The notes: a model not told the origin generated them from the letters alone. A stretch of DNA of 64,000 bases from Novipirellula caenicola (GCF_039545035.1 NZ_BAABRO010000011.1:62001-126000); one strand, 5' to 3'. Shown: positions 1 through 9,693, counted from the first letter of the stretch. A program made the numbers and translations.

Positions 1-1
1 G

Positions 2-1981
2 GTGAACGGTAAAACGCTTGACCACACGTTTGGAACCAAAAACGCGGAATGGTTTTGGGAGGCCGGTGGGACGATTGAAATCGACGACACCAAAGCGACC
101 GTGGCATTGCAGGATTTAACTGGATTCGACGGTCGCTGCGACGCGATTTATTTTTCGAAATCGGGCGCCGAGCCGCCAAATAAATCGACGGTGCTTGGCC
201 CATGGCGACGCAAGCAACTTGGTTTGGGCGACACGCCCACCGAAAAGACCGGCTATGACATCGTTGTCATCGGTGGTGGCTACTCAGGCATGGGGACCGC
301 GATTTCGGCGGCCCGGATGGGATGCAAAGTGGCGTTGGTACAGAACCGTGGCGTGTTGGGCGGAAACGGTTCGAGTGAGATTCGTGTTTGGGCTATGGGA
401 CACGTGCGCCGTGGAAATTATCCGCGTGTGGGCGAAATCGTCACCGAGTTTTCCGATAACGCCACGAAATCACCGGGAACCTACGAAGAATTCGAGGACG
501 CCAAAAAAGAAGCGATCGTGCGGGCTGAGCCCAATATCGATTTGTTCTTGAATCATCACGCGTATGACGTCGAAACCAAGGACAACCAAATCGAAAGCGT
601 GATGGCGTTTGATACTCGCACGGGCGATCAAATTCGCTTCGCGGGAACGCTGTTTGCCGATTGTACCGGGCACGCCACGATCGGATACCTGGCCGGTGCG
701 GACAGCGAAATGACACCCGAGGGACGCATGGGCATGAGCAACATGTGGGCTTGGGACGAAGCCGACAGCCCTACCGAATTTCCGGAAACGCCCTGGGCAT
801 TGCAACTGAGCATGGACGATTTCCCCTATCCTCGTGACCACCACGGCCAATGGTTTTGGGAAAGTGGATTTGATAAGGATCCGATCAAACACGCTGAAGC
901 GATTCGCGACTGGAATTTGCGAGCGGTCTACGGGGCGTTTAACGCGATGAAAAATGGCGATGGGGCGGACAAGCACAAAAACGCTTATCTGACTTGGGTC
1001 GCCTACATCGGTGGCCCGCGTGAGTCACGTCGTTTGCTCGGCGACATCGTGTTGACCCAAGACGATGTCGTCAACAAAGTCGCCTATCCCGACGGCTGCG
1101 TGCCAAGTACATGGTCGATCGACCTGCACTATCCGAAACAGCAATACGCTGAAAAATTCCCTGACAACCCGTTCATTTCGGTCGCGGTTCACGATCGACG
1201 GATCGATCGCAACTATGGTTATCCGGTTCCCTATCGTACGTTCTATTCGCGAAATATCTCGAATCTGTTTATGGCGGGACGCTGCATCAGTGTGACGCAC
1301 GAAGCCTTGGGGACCGTGCGAGTGATGCGGACTTGCGGAATGATGGGCGAAGTTGTGGGCAAAGCGGCCAGCGTTTGTGTACGCCACGACTGCACGCCTC
1401 GCGATGTCTACGGCAAGTATTGGTCAGAGATGGATGAACTGTTGAAACTGCCGGGCAAGGCTCGTCGCGATACCGTCAATGCCGAGATTGTTGTACCCGA
1501 CGACGCGTTGCCACTCGCACCACCCACAGGATTGCCGACAAGCGGTAAAGGGTCGGGGAAAAGTATCGATCCTGCAAAAATTAGCGGCTTGGTGATCGAT
1601 GACACTCAGGCGAAAAAGACGGGAAGTTGGAGCGAAGGCGCGGGATTGCCAAAATTTGTTGGCTCGCACTACCTGTACGGAAGCGGAAAGAATGCATCGA
1701 TTCGCTTCGAGTTCGCCGCGCCGGCCCATGGGAAACATCAGATCATGATTGCCTATCAGTCGCACGAAAACCGTAGCGACAAGGTCAGCGTCGAAGTCAA
1801 AACGGGCGACGACGTGATTACCAAGTCCGTCAACATGAAAGTGGCACCTCCGGTCGATGACTTGTTCATTTCGCTTGGCACGTTTGATCTGAAACGTGGT
1901 GAAGATTGCGCCGTAACGCTTTCGGCCGACGGCAGCGGCAATGTTCACGCCGACGCGATTCGTGTGGTTCCAGCCAAGTAA
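2..1981 (+). CDS. FAD-dependent oxidoreductase, 5'-partial, golvesin-like C-terminal domain
   Basis: Likely flavoprotein oxidoreductase of the FAD_oxidored (PF12831-like) family. A Rossmann dinucleotide motif GGGYSGMG lies near residue 91, followed by GGNGSSEIR, typical of this family. The last ~140 residues (from about 520) look like a golvesin/xanthan-lyase C-terminal beta-sandwich. Residues 1-85 resemble the end of an N-terminal accessory domain (LTGFDGRCDAI), so the true start probably lies left of the window; the GTG at position 2 is only where the open frame enters. The stop overlaps the next start (TAATG), implying translational coupling to the FMN/Fe-S membrane protein. Family members are common in planctomycetes beside polysaccharide genes. 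The substrate is unknown. Confidence 0.85.
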   Translation: MNGKTLDHTFGTKNAEWFWEAGGTIEIDDTKATVALQDLTGFDGRCDAIYFSKSGAEPPNKSTVLGPWRRKQLGLGDTPTEKTGYDIVVIGGGYSGMGTAISAARMGCKVALVQNRGVLGGNGSSEIRVWAMGHVRRGNYPRVGEIVTEFSDNATKSPGTYEEFEDAKKEAIVRAEPNIDLFLNHHAYDVETKDNQIESVMAFDTRTGDQIRFAGTLFADCTGHATIGYLAGADSEMTPEGRMGMSNMWAWDEADSPTEFPETPWALQLSMDDFPYPRDHHGQWFWESGFDKDPIKHAEAIRDWNLRAVYGAFNAMKNGDGADKHKNAYLTWVAYIGGPRESRRLLGDIVLTQDDVVNKVAYPDGCVPSTWSIDLHYPKQQYAEKFPDNPFISVAVHDRRIDRNYGYPVPYRTFYSRNISNLFMAGRCISVTHEALGTVRVMRTCGMMGEVVGKAASVCVRHDCTPRDVYGKYWSEMDELLKLPGKARRDTVNAEIVVPDDALPLAPPTGLPTSGKGSGKSIDPAKISGLVIDDTQAKKTGSWSEGAGLPKFVGSHYLYGSGKNASIRFEFAAPAHGKHQIMIAYQSHENRSDKVSVEVKTGDDVITKSVNMKVAPPVDDLFISLGTFDLKRGEDCAVTLSADGSGNVHADAIRVVPAK

Positions 1982-3696
1982 TGGCGTTGGGGACCGTCAA
2001 TGCGGATCGATTTCAAATTCGCCGCCTCGTCGTGCACCTTGCACGCTTGGCGGTGTTTGTTTCGATCATCGTTCTGATTCATCTTCAATACGCCAAGTCC
2101 TCGGCTCGCGTTACCCCGATCGCCGATCTTTCGGTCGATCAGGTTGACGCGTTGTTTCCCGCCGCGGCAACGCTGGTGGGTGTTGCCAGTGACGATGGAC
2201 GGATGGCCGTTCGTGACGCGGATGGCCAATCGCTCGGCTACGTCGTCCAGACCTCGCCCCAAAGCGATCACATCATCGGATTCTCGGGGCCGACCAATGT
2301 GTTGATCGGATTTGACGATCAGGATCGCGTGGTTGGATTCACGATCCTTTCGAGCGAAGACACGCGGGACCATTTGTTAGAGGTCCAGCAGAGCGAGCGT
2401 TTCATGTCATCGCTTGATGGAAAATCGAGAGACGAAATCGGTCACGGTGCCGTGGTCGACGCGGTCTCGGGGGCAACACTAACAAGTTTGGCGATCCAGG
2501 AGTCGATCATTCACCGGTTGGGCGGCGAGGTTGGTTCGCTGCGTTTTCCGGCACCGCTAACCCTCGACGATGTGAAGCGGTTGTTTCCCAATGCGGACCA
2601 CATCGAGCCCGATCCGGTACACGCGTCGCTGTGGTCGGTCCAATCCGCCGGCGATCCCGTAGGACAAGTGCTTCGCAGTTCGCCGGCTGCCGACAACATC
2701 GTCGGTTATCAAGGTCCGACCGATGTTTTGATTGGCTTGGACCGTGACGGTGCTGTGGTGGGAATCGCGATCGGCAAATCGTACGACAACGAGCCCTATG
2801 TCGGATACGTTCGCGAGGACTCATATTTTCGCTCGACCTTTGATGAGATGAAGCTGCCGGAAATCGCCAAAGCGGATCTTTACGAAATGCGAGTCGAAGG
2901 GGTGTCCGGGGCAACGATGACTAGCATGGCTGTAGCCGATGGTGTGGTCGCAGCCGCCGAGAAGCATCTTGCGCAGATCGAACGAGAAGCATCACGCCCA
3001 AAGCGTCGCTCGGAATTCCAAATTTCGGTGCATGATATTGGTACCGGAATCGTGATCATTGCGGCCATCGTGATTGGATCGACATCGCTGCGAGCCAACA
3101 AGCGAATTCGGATTGCGTTTCAGCTGACCTTGATTGTCTATCTCGGACTGATCGCTGGAAATTTGCTATCGCAAGCGATGATCGCAGGTTGGGCCAAGCA
3201 CGGGGTGCCGCTGCAGATGGCACCGGGATTGACGATGCTGGCGATCGCCGCGTTTGCGTGTCCGCTATTGAGCAAGCGTAATATCTACTGTTCGCACCTG
3301 TGTCCGCACGGCGCGGTTCAGCAGTTGATTAAAGGCCGGATCCGATACCAAATCAAATTGGGGCATTCGGTATCAAAGCTATTGATGCTGCTGCCGGGGT
3401 TGCTGCTGTTGTGGTGTCTGGTGGTCAGCATGGCTGCGTTGCCAATGAGTTTGGTCGACATCGAGCCGTTTGATGCCTACGTGTTTCGCATCGCAGGCTG
3501 GGCCACGATTGCGGTTTTCGTGGTCGGCGTTGTCGCGTCGCTGTTCATTCCGATGGCCTACTGCCGATTCGGATGCCCCACCGGACGCTTGCTTGACTAC
3601 TTGCGATTCAACGCTCGCAGTGACCACTGGACGGTTCGCGATTGGGTCGCGCTCAGTTATCTCGGGTTAGCGATTTGGCTGAGTACCGGCCATTAG
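1981..3696 (+). CDS. NosR/RnfG-like membrane FMN-binding and iron-sulfur protein
   Basis: Predicted membrane electron-transfer protein of 571 residues. The N-terminal membrane segment (about 17-37) is followed by two FMN-binding domains, each with a flavinylation-type SGAT motif (VSGATLTS near 162, VSGATMTS near 309), where family members attach FMN to threonine. A multi-helix membrane half follows, with NosR-like cysteine motifs: C-x10-C-x3-CP near 426-441 and CRFGCPTG near 528-535. The ATG at 1981 was chosen because it overlaps the upstream TAA; an earlier in-frame start would lie deep inside the upstream gene. The pairing suggests electron exchange with the upstream flavoenzyme or its product across the membrane. 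This is not a canonical NosR, since no nos genes are nearby. Confidence 0.85.
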   Translation: MALGTVNADRFQIRRLVVHLARLAVFVSIIVLIHLQYAKSSARVTPIADLSVDQVDALFPAAATLVGVASDDGRMAVRDADGQSLGYVVQTSPQSDHIIGFSGPTNVLIGFDDQDRVVGFTILSSEDTRDHLLEVQQSERFMSSLDGKSRDEIGHGAVVDAVSGATLTSLAIQESIIHRLGGEVGSLRFPAPLTLDDVKRLFPNADHIEPDPVHASLWSVQSAGDPVGQVLRSSPAADNIVGYQGPTDVLIGLDRDGAVVGIAIGKSYDNEPYVGYVREDSYFRSTFDEMKLPEIAKADLYEMRVEGVSGATMTSMAVADGVVAAAEKHLAQIEREASRPKRRSEFQISVHDIGTGIVIIAAIVIGSTSLRANKRIRIAFQLTLIVYLGLIAGNLLSQAMIAGWAKHGVPLQMAPGLTMLAIAAFACPLLSKRNIYCSHLCPHGAVQQLIKGRIRYQIKLGHSVSKLLMLLPGLLLLWCLVVSMAALPMSLVDIEPFDAYVFRIAGWATIAVFVVGVVASLFIPMAYCRFGCPTGRLLDYLRFNARSDHWTVRDWVALSYLGLAIWLSTGH

Positions 3697-3750
3697 TGAC
3701 GTTTGAGAAGTGTTCCCACCCGGAACTTGCTCCGCTCGTTCTGACCTGCT

Positions 3751-3811
3751 CCCAAAAGCAAAGCTTTTAGGGAGGTGAAGTCACATCAGCCGAAAGTCTT
3801 CGCGACTTTCG
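3751..3811. repeat. Two short hairpins between convergent genes
   Basis: A stem around 3751-3772 (CCCAAAAGC with GCTTTTAGGG, one bulge) is followed by a perfect 8-bp stem at 3791-3798/3804-3811 with loop TTCGC. Neither has a T-run, so they are probable dispersed intergenic palindromes or Rho-independent-like barriers between the FMN/Fe-S gene (+) and citrate synthase (-). Confidence 0.5.
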
Positions 3812-3840
3812 CTACTGCGGATTGATCGGCGGTAAAACGG

Positions 3841-3881
3841 GCCTAGCGTTGCTCGATCGGTGCCTAGCGTTGCTCGATCGG
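3841..3881. repeat. Tandem duplication of the citrate synthase 3' end
   Basis: A 20-base sequence occurs perfectly twice (3841-3860 and 3862-3881) with a 21-base period. On the minus strand it encodes the last codons PIEQR plus stop. Because the period is a multiple of three, the second copy is also in frame and ends in the same stop, giving a duplicated, back-up termination codon. Confidence 0.9.
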
Positions 3882-5180
3882 GACAAAGCTACGTTCGGTG
3901 GCACCGGTGTAGATCTGGCGAGGCCGATTGATCCGCGTCGATGGGTTGTTGTGCATTTCTTCCCAGTGAGCAATCCAACCTGGCAAGCGGCCAATCGCGA
4001 ACAACACCGTGAACATTTGGATTGGAATTCCCAGAGCACGGTAGATCACGCCCGAGTAGAAGTCGACGTTCGGATACAGCTTTCGCTCGATGAAGTATTC
4101 ATCTCGCAGCGCCACTTCTTCCAATTTTTGCGCCACTTCAAACAACGGGTCATCCAATTGCAATTTGGCGAGCAATTTATCGCAGCTGGCACGGATGATT
4201 TTTGCCCGTGGGTCAAAGTTCTTGTAGACGCGGTGACCGAATCCCATCAATCGGAAACCGTTCTCTTTGTCCTTGGCCATGTCGACATACTTTTGCACGT
4301 TGCCGCCATCTTTGGCGATCGTTTCGAGCATGTTCACACACGCTTCGTTGGCTCCACCGTGCAGCGGTCCCCACAACGCTCCGATGCCAGCAGAGATCGA
4401 AGCGAACAGGTTCGCGTTGCTGCTGCCGACCATGCGGACGGTCGAGGTGCTGCAGTTTTGTTCGTGGTCCGCGTGGACGATGAACAGCAAATTCAACGCT
4501 TCGGCGAAATCGGGATCGACCATGTATTCGCGAGCCGGCGTCGCGAACATCATATGCAAAAAGTTCTCGCAATAGTTGAGGTCGTTGTTCGGATACATGA
4601 ACGGTTGACCCATCGACTTCTTGTAGCTGTAAGCTGCGATCGTTGGCAGTTTAGCAAGCAGTCTATAGAGCGAGATCTCGACTTGGCCGGGATCGTTCGG
4701 GTTGAGCGAATCTTGATAGAAGGTGGCAAGGGCGCCGACGACACTGCTGAGGATCGCCATCGGGTGCGCGTCACGTGGGAACCCGTTGTAGAACGACCGC
4801 ATGTCCTCGTGGATCATAGTATGGTCGCGGATGCCGGCACGGAATATTTCGGCTTGCGATGCGTTGGGCAATTCGCCGTAAATCAGCAAAAACGCGGTTT
4901 CGACAAAGTCGCAGTGTTTGGCAAGTTCTTCGATTGGGTAACCGCGATACCGTAAGATTCCTTTTTCCCCGTCCAGGAACGTGATCGCACTTTTGGTGCT
5001 GCCGGTGTTCACAAAACCGTCGTCGAGCGTGATCAGTCCGGTTTTGGCTCGCAGCTGACTGATGTCGATTCCACGTTCCCCTTCAGAGCCTTCGACGATG
5101 GGGAAATCGATTTCACTGCCTTCGATCGACAGCTTAGCGACTCCGGCTTCTTTAGTATCCAATTTGGGAGGGGTGCTCAT
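3864..5180 (-). CDS. gltA: Citrate synthase
   Basis: Condenses oxaloacetate and acetyl-CoA to citrate, the entry step of the TCA cycle, in the cytosol. The 438-residue length suits the bacterial enzyme. The catalytic set is visible: the HADHEQNCSTS histidine, the GFGHRVYKNFDPRA histidine/arginine segment, and the aspartate in VDFYSG. The N-terminal LDDGFVNTGS and LRYRGYPIEEL motifs are typical of the hexameric-type bacterial enzyme. It stands alone on the minus strand, facing the FMN/Fe-S gene and separated by 237 bases from corC. Its last seven codons are tandemly duplicated just beyond the stop. Confidence in function is very high. Confidence 0.97.
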   Translation of the reverse strand: MSTPPKLDTKEAGVAKLSIEGSEIDFPIVEGSEGERGIDISQLRAKTGLITLDDGFVNTGSTKSAITFLDGEKGILRYRGYPIEELAKHCDFVETAFLLIYGELPNASQAEIFRAGIRDHTMIHEDMRSFYNGFPRDAHPMAILSSVVGALATFYQDSLNPNDPGQVEISLYRLLAKLPTIAAYSYKKSMGQPFMYPNNDLNYCENFLHMMFATPAREYMVDPDFAEALNLLFIVHADHEQNCSTSTVRMVGSSNANLFASISAGIGALWGPLHGGANEACVNMLETIAKDGGNVQKYVDMAKDKENGFRLMGFGHRVYKNFDPRAKIIRASCDKLLAKLQLDDPLFEVAQKLEEVALRDEYFIERKLYPNVDFYSGVIYRALGIPIQMFTVLFAIGRLPGWIAHWEEMHNNPSTRINRPRQIYTGATERSFVPIEQR

Positions 5181-5417
5181 CTGCGAATCCGCGTAGAGAG
5201 AGGGCTAATTGCATGTACTTGATCTCGGGATAGTGTAGTCCTGTGAGAAGCGAACCACAATCACGGGAACGGTGTCAATCGGCTTTCAGTGTCGTCGCAA
5301 CGCAGGGCAATGACGAGCAAAAATGTCGATCCGAACTGCATGCGAGTCGCGTTTGCCTAAGATTCGCTGGTCAAACGTCATCGTACTCGCCCTTACCATC
5401 GAATTTGAGTGGGATAG

Positions 5418-6707
5418 TTACCCCACTTTCTGGTCGGTGACGTTTTGTCGCCGGATTCGCATCGAGTCAATCTTGCGATTACTCGCCTTTAAAATTTCGA
5501 TCTCTGAATCGCCCAGCGTTAAACGTGTTCCGGTCTCGGGGATCGATCCGACATGCGACAGCACAAACCCAGCCACGGTTTCGTAGTCGTCACTTTCGGG
5601 CAAATCCCAACCGAGCAGCTCGTTCAAATCATCAATCATCAAGCGGCCGTCCACTTCGACCGTGTCATCGTCAATGATCTGCAATCCGATTTCTTCGTCT
5701 TCATCAGATTCGTCGACAATTTCGCCAACAATCTCTTCCAACGCATCTTCGATCGTGACCACTCCGGCGGTTTGTTGAAATTCATCCAGCACGATAGCCA
5801 TGTGGCTTCGGCTGTGAAGAAATTCACGCAGCAAGAACTCGACGGATCGATCGACCGGGACGAACCACGGGCGTCGCATGATCTCGGTCACCGGTTCTTG
5901 GGGTTGATGGTGGGCTTCGAGAAACGGCAGCAAGTCTTTCACATACAGCACGCCGACGACATTATCGAGTGTGCCGTTGTAAACGGGCAAACGGGTGCGG
6001 CCCGCCTCGACGATTGTCCTCAGGATTTGATCCCATTCCCAAGTCACGTCAATCGCATCAACATCGCTTCGTGGCGTCATGATGTGACCGACCGGGTCTT
6101 CGTGCAGCGTCATCACGCCATGGATCATCTCGCGAACGCCTGGCCCAAAGTAGCCTTCGCGTTCACCCGCGGTGACGATCGTTCGGATTTCGTCTTCGAG
6201 TTGCTCTTCGTCTTCATCCTCATGCTCTTGTTTGCCGGCCAAGCGGCGGGTGATGACTTCGACCAATTCTCCCGGTGCTGATAACGGGTGCATCAAAATC
6301 GACAACGACCGCCAAAACGGCCACGTGTGATACAGCACTTGGGTTGATGCAAAACGCGTCACCGCGGCGGGCACCCAAGCGTGAACCAACATGATTGATA
6401 AACCGGCGGCGAAAAACCAAATCAGCAGGTCGCGGCCAATTGGATTCTCTTCGGCAACGAATAGGGCCGTCGTGCCGGAGATCAAAAACAGCACGGTGCC
6501 GATCATCCGCAAGTACTCGCTGCCGCGAATCGCTGCGTCCTGATGATCGATGACAGCGCCAAAACGCTCTCGGTTTTTGTTTAACCGGCAATAGGCTTCC
6601 AAGGGACGACCGGCGAATCGGTCCAGCAATTCACCGCCGAGACCGCCGATGCTGCTGAGCACAAAACCCAGGCTCGATAGAAGACCCCACGCTACCGAAT
6701 CGGTCAT
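5418..6707 (-). CDS. CorC/HlyC-family transporter-associated protein with CBS pair
   Basis: Membrane protein of 429 residues: hydrophobic DUF21/CNNM-like helices over about the first 130 residues, a CBS-domain pair (begins around MTPRSDVDAIDV, then VGVLYVKDLL), and a C-terminal CorC_HlyC domain (EIVGEIVDESDE, then the GRLMIDDLNELLG segment). Members are linked to Mg2+/Co2+ transport; older 'hemolysin' labels are misleading. The ATG at 6707 was chosen because it forms an ATGA overlap with the ybeY stop, whereas the longer frame (to 6812) would overlap ybeY by 100 bases. It is last in the phoH-pgpH-ybeY-corC block, an arrangement that recurs in bacteria (ybeY-corC in proteobacteria). Confidence 0.9.
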   Translation of the reverse strand: MTDSVAWGLLSSLGFVLSSIGGLGGELLDRFAGRPLEAYCRLNKNRERFGAVIDHQDAAIRGSEYLRMIGTVLFLISGTTALFVAEENPIGRDLLIWFFAAGLSIMLVHAWVPAAVTRFASTQVLYHTWPFWRSLSILMHPLSAPGELVEVITRRLAGKQEHEDEDEEQLEDEIRTIVTAGEREGYFGPGVREMIHGVMTLHEDPVGHIMTPRSDVDAIDVTWEWDQILRTIVEAGRTRLPVYNGTLDNVVGVLYVKDLLPFLEAHHQPQEPVTEIMRRPWFVPVDRSVEFLLREFLHSRSHMAIVLDEFQQTAGVVTIEDALEEIVGEIVDESDEDEEIGLQIIDDDTVEVDGRLMIDDLNELLGWDLPESDDYETVAGFVLSHVGSIPETGTRLTLGDSEIEILKASNRKIDSMRIRRQNVTDQKVG

Positions 6708-7264
6708 GAACTCGCCTCCGACCGCGATGGGTCCGGCTGTAGGTTGACTTCCACACGGTCGGGACCGTAATGAACGATATCGTCGATCCCTAGCGACTGC
6801 ATGACTTGGCATTCCGCGTCCCGCATGGCTTGCCGCACATCGTCTTCGAGATCGTCCATGCCGGCGATATGCAACGTGCCGTGGACCACATACAGCAGCA
6901 ATTCGTTTTCCACCGACCAGCCCACGCGATCGGCAACGCGGCGGGCGGTTTCCAGGCTGACGACAAGTTCGCCTTCGAGCGTCGGCGGTTCGTCGCTGTA
7001 AGCGAAACTGATGACATCGGTTTCATAATCGTGGTCGAGATGCCGCGCGTTGATTTGGCGGATTTCGGCGTCGTTGGTCACGCGGACCCCGATCTCGCCG
7101 CAGGAATAGCCACGTAGCGTGGATGCTTCGGTGACGGCGGAACGAATGCGGTCGTACCAAGTGGGGTCAGGCAGCGGGTCGTCCGTCACGATTTCGATCG
7201 AGAGTGTCGGGGCCGATTGGCCGCCGCTCTCGTTAGGCTGATTGTTGTCCAGGATATTTGACAC
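6704..7264 (-). CDS. ybeY: Endoribonuclease YbeY
   Basis: Metal-dependent single-strand endoribonuclease involved in 16S rRNA 3' maturation and 70S quality control. The 186-residue protein carries the family motif as HGTLHIAGMDD at 128-138. The first two zinc-ligand histidines (H128, H132) are present, but the usual third histidine is Asp138. An N-terminal extension of ~20 polar residues is present. The start overlaps the 3' end of pgpH by 32 bases, and the stop overlaps corC as ATGA, so the three are probably translated from one mRNA. The position between pgpH and corC and downstream of phoH matches the classic ybeY neighbourhood. Confidence 0.92.
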   Translation of the reverse strand: MSNILDNNQPNESGGQSAPTLSIEIVTDDPLPDPTWYDRIRSAVTEASTLRGYSCGEIGVRVTNDAEIRQINARHLDHDYETDVISFAYSDEPPTLEGELVVSLETARRVADRVGWSVENELLLYVVHGTLHIAGMDDLEDDVRQAMRDAECQVMQSLGIDDIVHYGPDRVEVNLQPDPSRSEASS

Positions 7265-9608
7265 GTGCGTGATAAATGGCGGTTAATGATTTGACAAGAC
7301 TGGTGCGAATGCGATCGAGTTGGCGGAACGTCAATCCGCATTCATCGAACTGCCCATCTGCCATTTTCTTCTGTGCAATGGCGTCGACAAGTCCTTGAAT
7401 TCGCGATGGCGTTGGATCGACCAGAGTACGGCTTGCGCTTTCAACCGTATCGGCCAGCATCATCACGGCGGCTTCGAGCGTTTGTGGTTTCGGCCCGGGA
7501 TAGCGGAAATCTTTGTCGCTGACCGATTCGCCGTTGGGATCTTCCTCGCTGCGACGAGCCGCTTCGCGGTAGAAATACTCGACCAACGTCGTGCCGTGAT
7601 GCTGCAAAATGAAGTCGATAATCGATTCAGGTAAGTGATGGCTGCGTGCTAAATCGGCGCCGTCTTTGACATGCGCAATGATCACCAGGGTGCTCATCGC
7701 CGGTTGCAGTGAATCGTGTTGGTTCACCCCAGCGATTTGGTTTTCGATAAAGTACTCGGGTTTGAACATCTTGCCGATGTCATGGAAGTACGCACCCACG
7801 CGGACCAGCAACCCATTGGCACCGATCGCATCGGCGGCTGATTCCGCAATCGACGCCACGTTGATGCTGTGGTTGTACGTCCCCGGTGCGCGTTGAGCGA
7901 GTCGACGCAGCAGCGGATGGCTGGCGTCGCCAAGTTCCAACAGACTGAGGTCCGTTTGGACTCGGAACGCTTTTTCGACGAGCGGTAAAAGTCCTGTCAT
8001 TGCAGCCGAGGAAACCACGATGCAAAAACCGGCCCACATCGCTTCGCGACCGAGTCCCCACAGCACCACATCAAATTGAGGGCCGCGGTAGAGTGATTCC
8101 ACCTCGCCAACGATGTCGCCGGTCGCATCGACCACCGATAGCGTTTGCGAAGTAACGATGCCAACGCCGATCACGGTCGCGGCGGTAATCACGGCCGAGA
8201 TCGTACCGACATACAACAAGTGAGTACGGCTGCGAATGCGTCCGAGCAGCAGTGTGCAGCTGGTGCACGCCGCCAACATCATCACCAATTCCGACAACTC
8301 GGCACTGAGGAACAATGTCACGCTTAGGCACGCGGCCGCCATCAACAACAATGCGAGTTCGCGTCCATAGACCACCGCTGCGATGATCGACGCCAGGACC
8401 AGCGGGATCAATTCGCTCCGCCACTCGTCGCGTGATGCGTAAAAACTAAGCGCGACGGCGGTCACAATCAACGCCAACAACTTGGCTAACTTCTTTTGGT
8501 CTTGTAGCAGTCTGCGGTCTTCGACAAAGAAAATGTAGGCGCCGCACAGTAAATACAGTGCTGCGATCATTCCGGAAAACGCGGCGAAACGGGCTATCTT
8601 GTCTCGCCAACCCATGCGGCTGACGAACTCTTTCCATTCGACACGCAGCAACGCGAGTTCTTTTAACCCAAGCGGTTTACCCGCTTCGGCCAACTTCGAA
8701 TCGCCCGAGTAGTACGACGTCATGACCGGTTCCACGTTCTGAGCGGCCTCCAGTCGTGCGCGTTCGCTCAATTCGTCGTCGTATTGCAGGGTCTCGTATT
8801 GAGGCAACCGCTGGACGATCCAATCGCTGATCATTCCCGCGACCACTTGGCCGCGTTCGCTGCCAAAGCTGGGGCGAAAGTACTCTTGCAGCAGCGATTG
8901 CAGATTGCTGCTCGCCTGCGCGATTCGCACTTGGCTGACTTCGACCGGAACGGCTTCGTCGGGTTGGCCTGCCGGATAGACCATGATCATCCGCTGGTTG
9001 CCCTGGTCGGGCGTATGCTGCATCGCTTTGAGCAGCCCTAGTTTGTACATCGGCTCCATCGCCGTGCCGACGGCCGCATCGACTTTGATCAATTCGGGGT
9101 CGTCGGCTAACACCGATTTTAGCGTCGCAAAGCGTTCGGCCGAGGTGTCGCCGGGTTCCGCAGTCTCGTCGCCTTCATAGAACTGTGCGAACGCCTTGCG
9201 TTCGTCTTCGTTCATTTGGTCAAACGACTGAGCCCCCAAGGCCAAAAACAATTGGTCCTTCAGCACCGCTCGTAATTGATCGAGCGGTTTGGTGCGATTT
9301 CGATACAGCACCGGGGCTTCACGACGTTTCTGCCGACGAACGGCGTCGGTTTCCAATTCGTCTTTGACCTGGAACGTGACGCGGGTGATGATGTCGCGGG
9401 CGGGAATCGCGTTTTTGCGGTAGGCAAACGAAGGTCGCCAAGCGTGACACAGGACCAACATCAATACTGCGGCAAGGATCGCCATGCCGACGCGGATCGA
9501 AAAGTCGGCTTTGTCGCTACGCTGCCACCACTGGATCAATCGAGGCTTGGGAATCCCGAGCGAATCGATCCGTTCTTGGCGTGTCCGTTGTTTGCTTGTG
9601 CCACTCAT
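7233..9608 (-). CDS. pgpH: PgpH-type 7TM HD-domain phosphohydrolase
   Basis: Membrane HD phosphohydrolase of about 791 residues. It has an N-terminal membrane segment (about 43-60), a large extracytoplasmic 7TMR-HDED-like region to about 340, a seven-helix region (about 345-540), and a cytoplasmic HD domain with the metal-binding HDIG sequence (YFHDIGKMFKPEY, near residue 605) and a later ILQHHGT. PgpH homologues hydrolyse cyclic di-AMP; no cyclase lies in the window. ATG 9608 follows a possible GTG at 9611; they differ by one residue. It lies between phoH and ybeY, as in Firmicutes (phoH-yqfF-ybeY). Confidence 0.93.
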   Translation of the reverse strand: MSGTSKQRTRQERIDSLGIPKPRLIQWWQRSDKADFSIRVGMAILAAVLMLVLCHAWRPSFAYRKNAIPARDIITRVTFQVKDELETDAVRRQKRREAPVLYRNRTKPLDQLRAVLKDQLFLALGAQSFDQMNEDERKAFAQFYEGDETAEPGDTSAERFATLKSVLADDPELIKVDAAVGTAMEPMYKLGLLKAMQHTPDQGNQRMIMVYPAGQPDEAVPVEVSQVRIAQASSNLQSLLQEYFRPSFGSERGQVVAGMISDWIVQRLPQYETLQYDDELSERARLEAAQNVEPVMTSYYSGDSKLAEAGKPLGLKELALLRVEWKEFVSRMGWRDKIARFAAFSGMIAALYLLCGAYIFFVEDRRLLQDQKKLAKLLALIVTAVALSFYASRDEWRSELIPLVLASIIAAVVYGRELALLLMAAACLSVTLFLSAELSELVMMLAACTSCTLLLGRIRSRTHLLYVGTISAVITAATVIGVGIVTSQTLSVVDATGDIVGEVESLYRGPQFDVVLWGLGREAMWAGFCIVVSSAAMTGLLPLVEKAFRVQTDLSLLELGDASHPLLRRLAQRAPGTYNHSINVASIAESAADAIGANGLLVRVGAYFHDIGKMFKPEYFIENQIAGVNQHDSLQPAMSTLVIIAHVKDGADLARSHHLPESIIDFILQHHGTTLVEYFYREAARRSEEDPNGESVSDKDFRYPGPKPQTLEAAVMMLADTVESASRTLVDPTPSRIQGLVDAIAQKKMADGQFDECGLTFRQLDRIRTSLVKSLTAIYHARVKYPGQQSA

Positions 9609-9693
9609 CACAATAAACCTAGAGCCCCGCGAATTAGGCGGGGAATGTCTGATCGCACGTGGCCCGATCGGTATCGGTCACGTTGCGTCGGAA

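Noticed and set aside
3822-4955. Long plus-strand ORF (377 codons) opposite citrate synthase
   Set aside because: It is antisense to a certain gene, has no SD site and its composition is that of a reversed-frame shadow.
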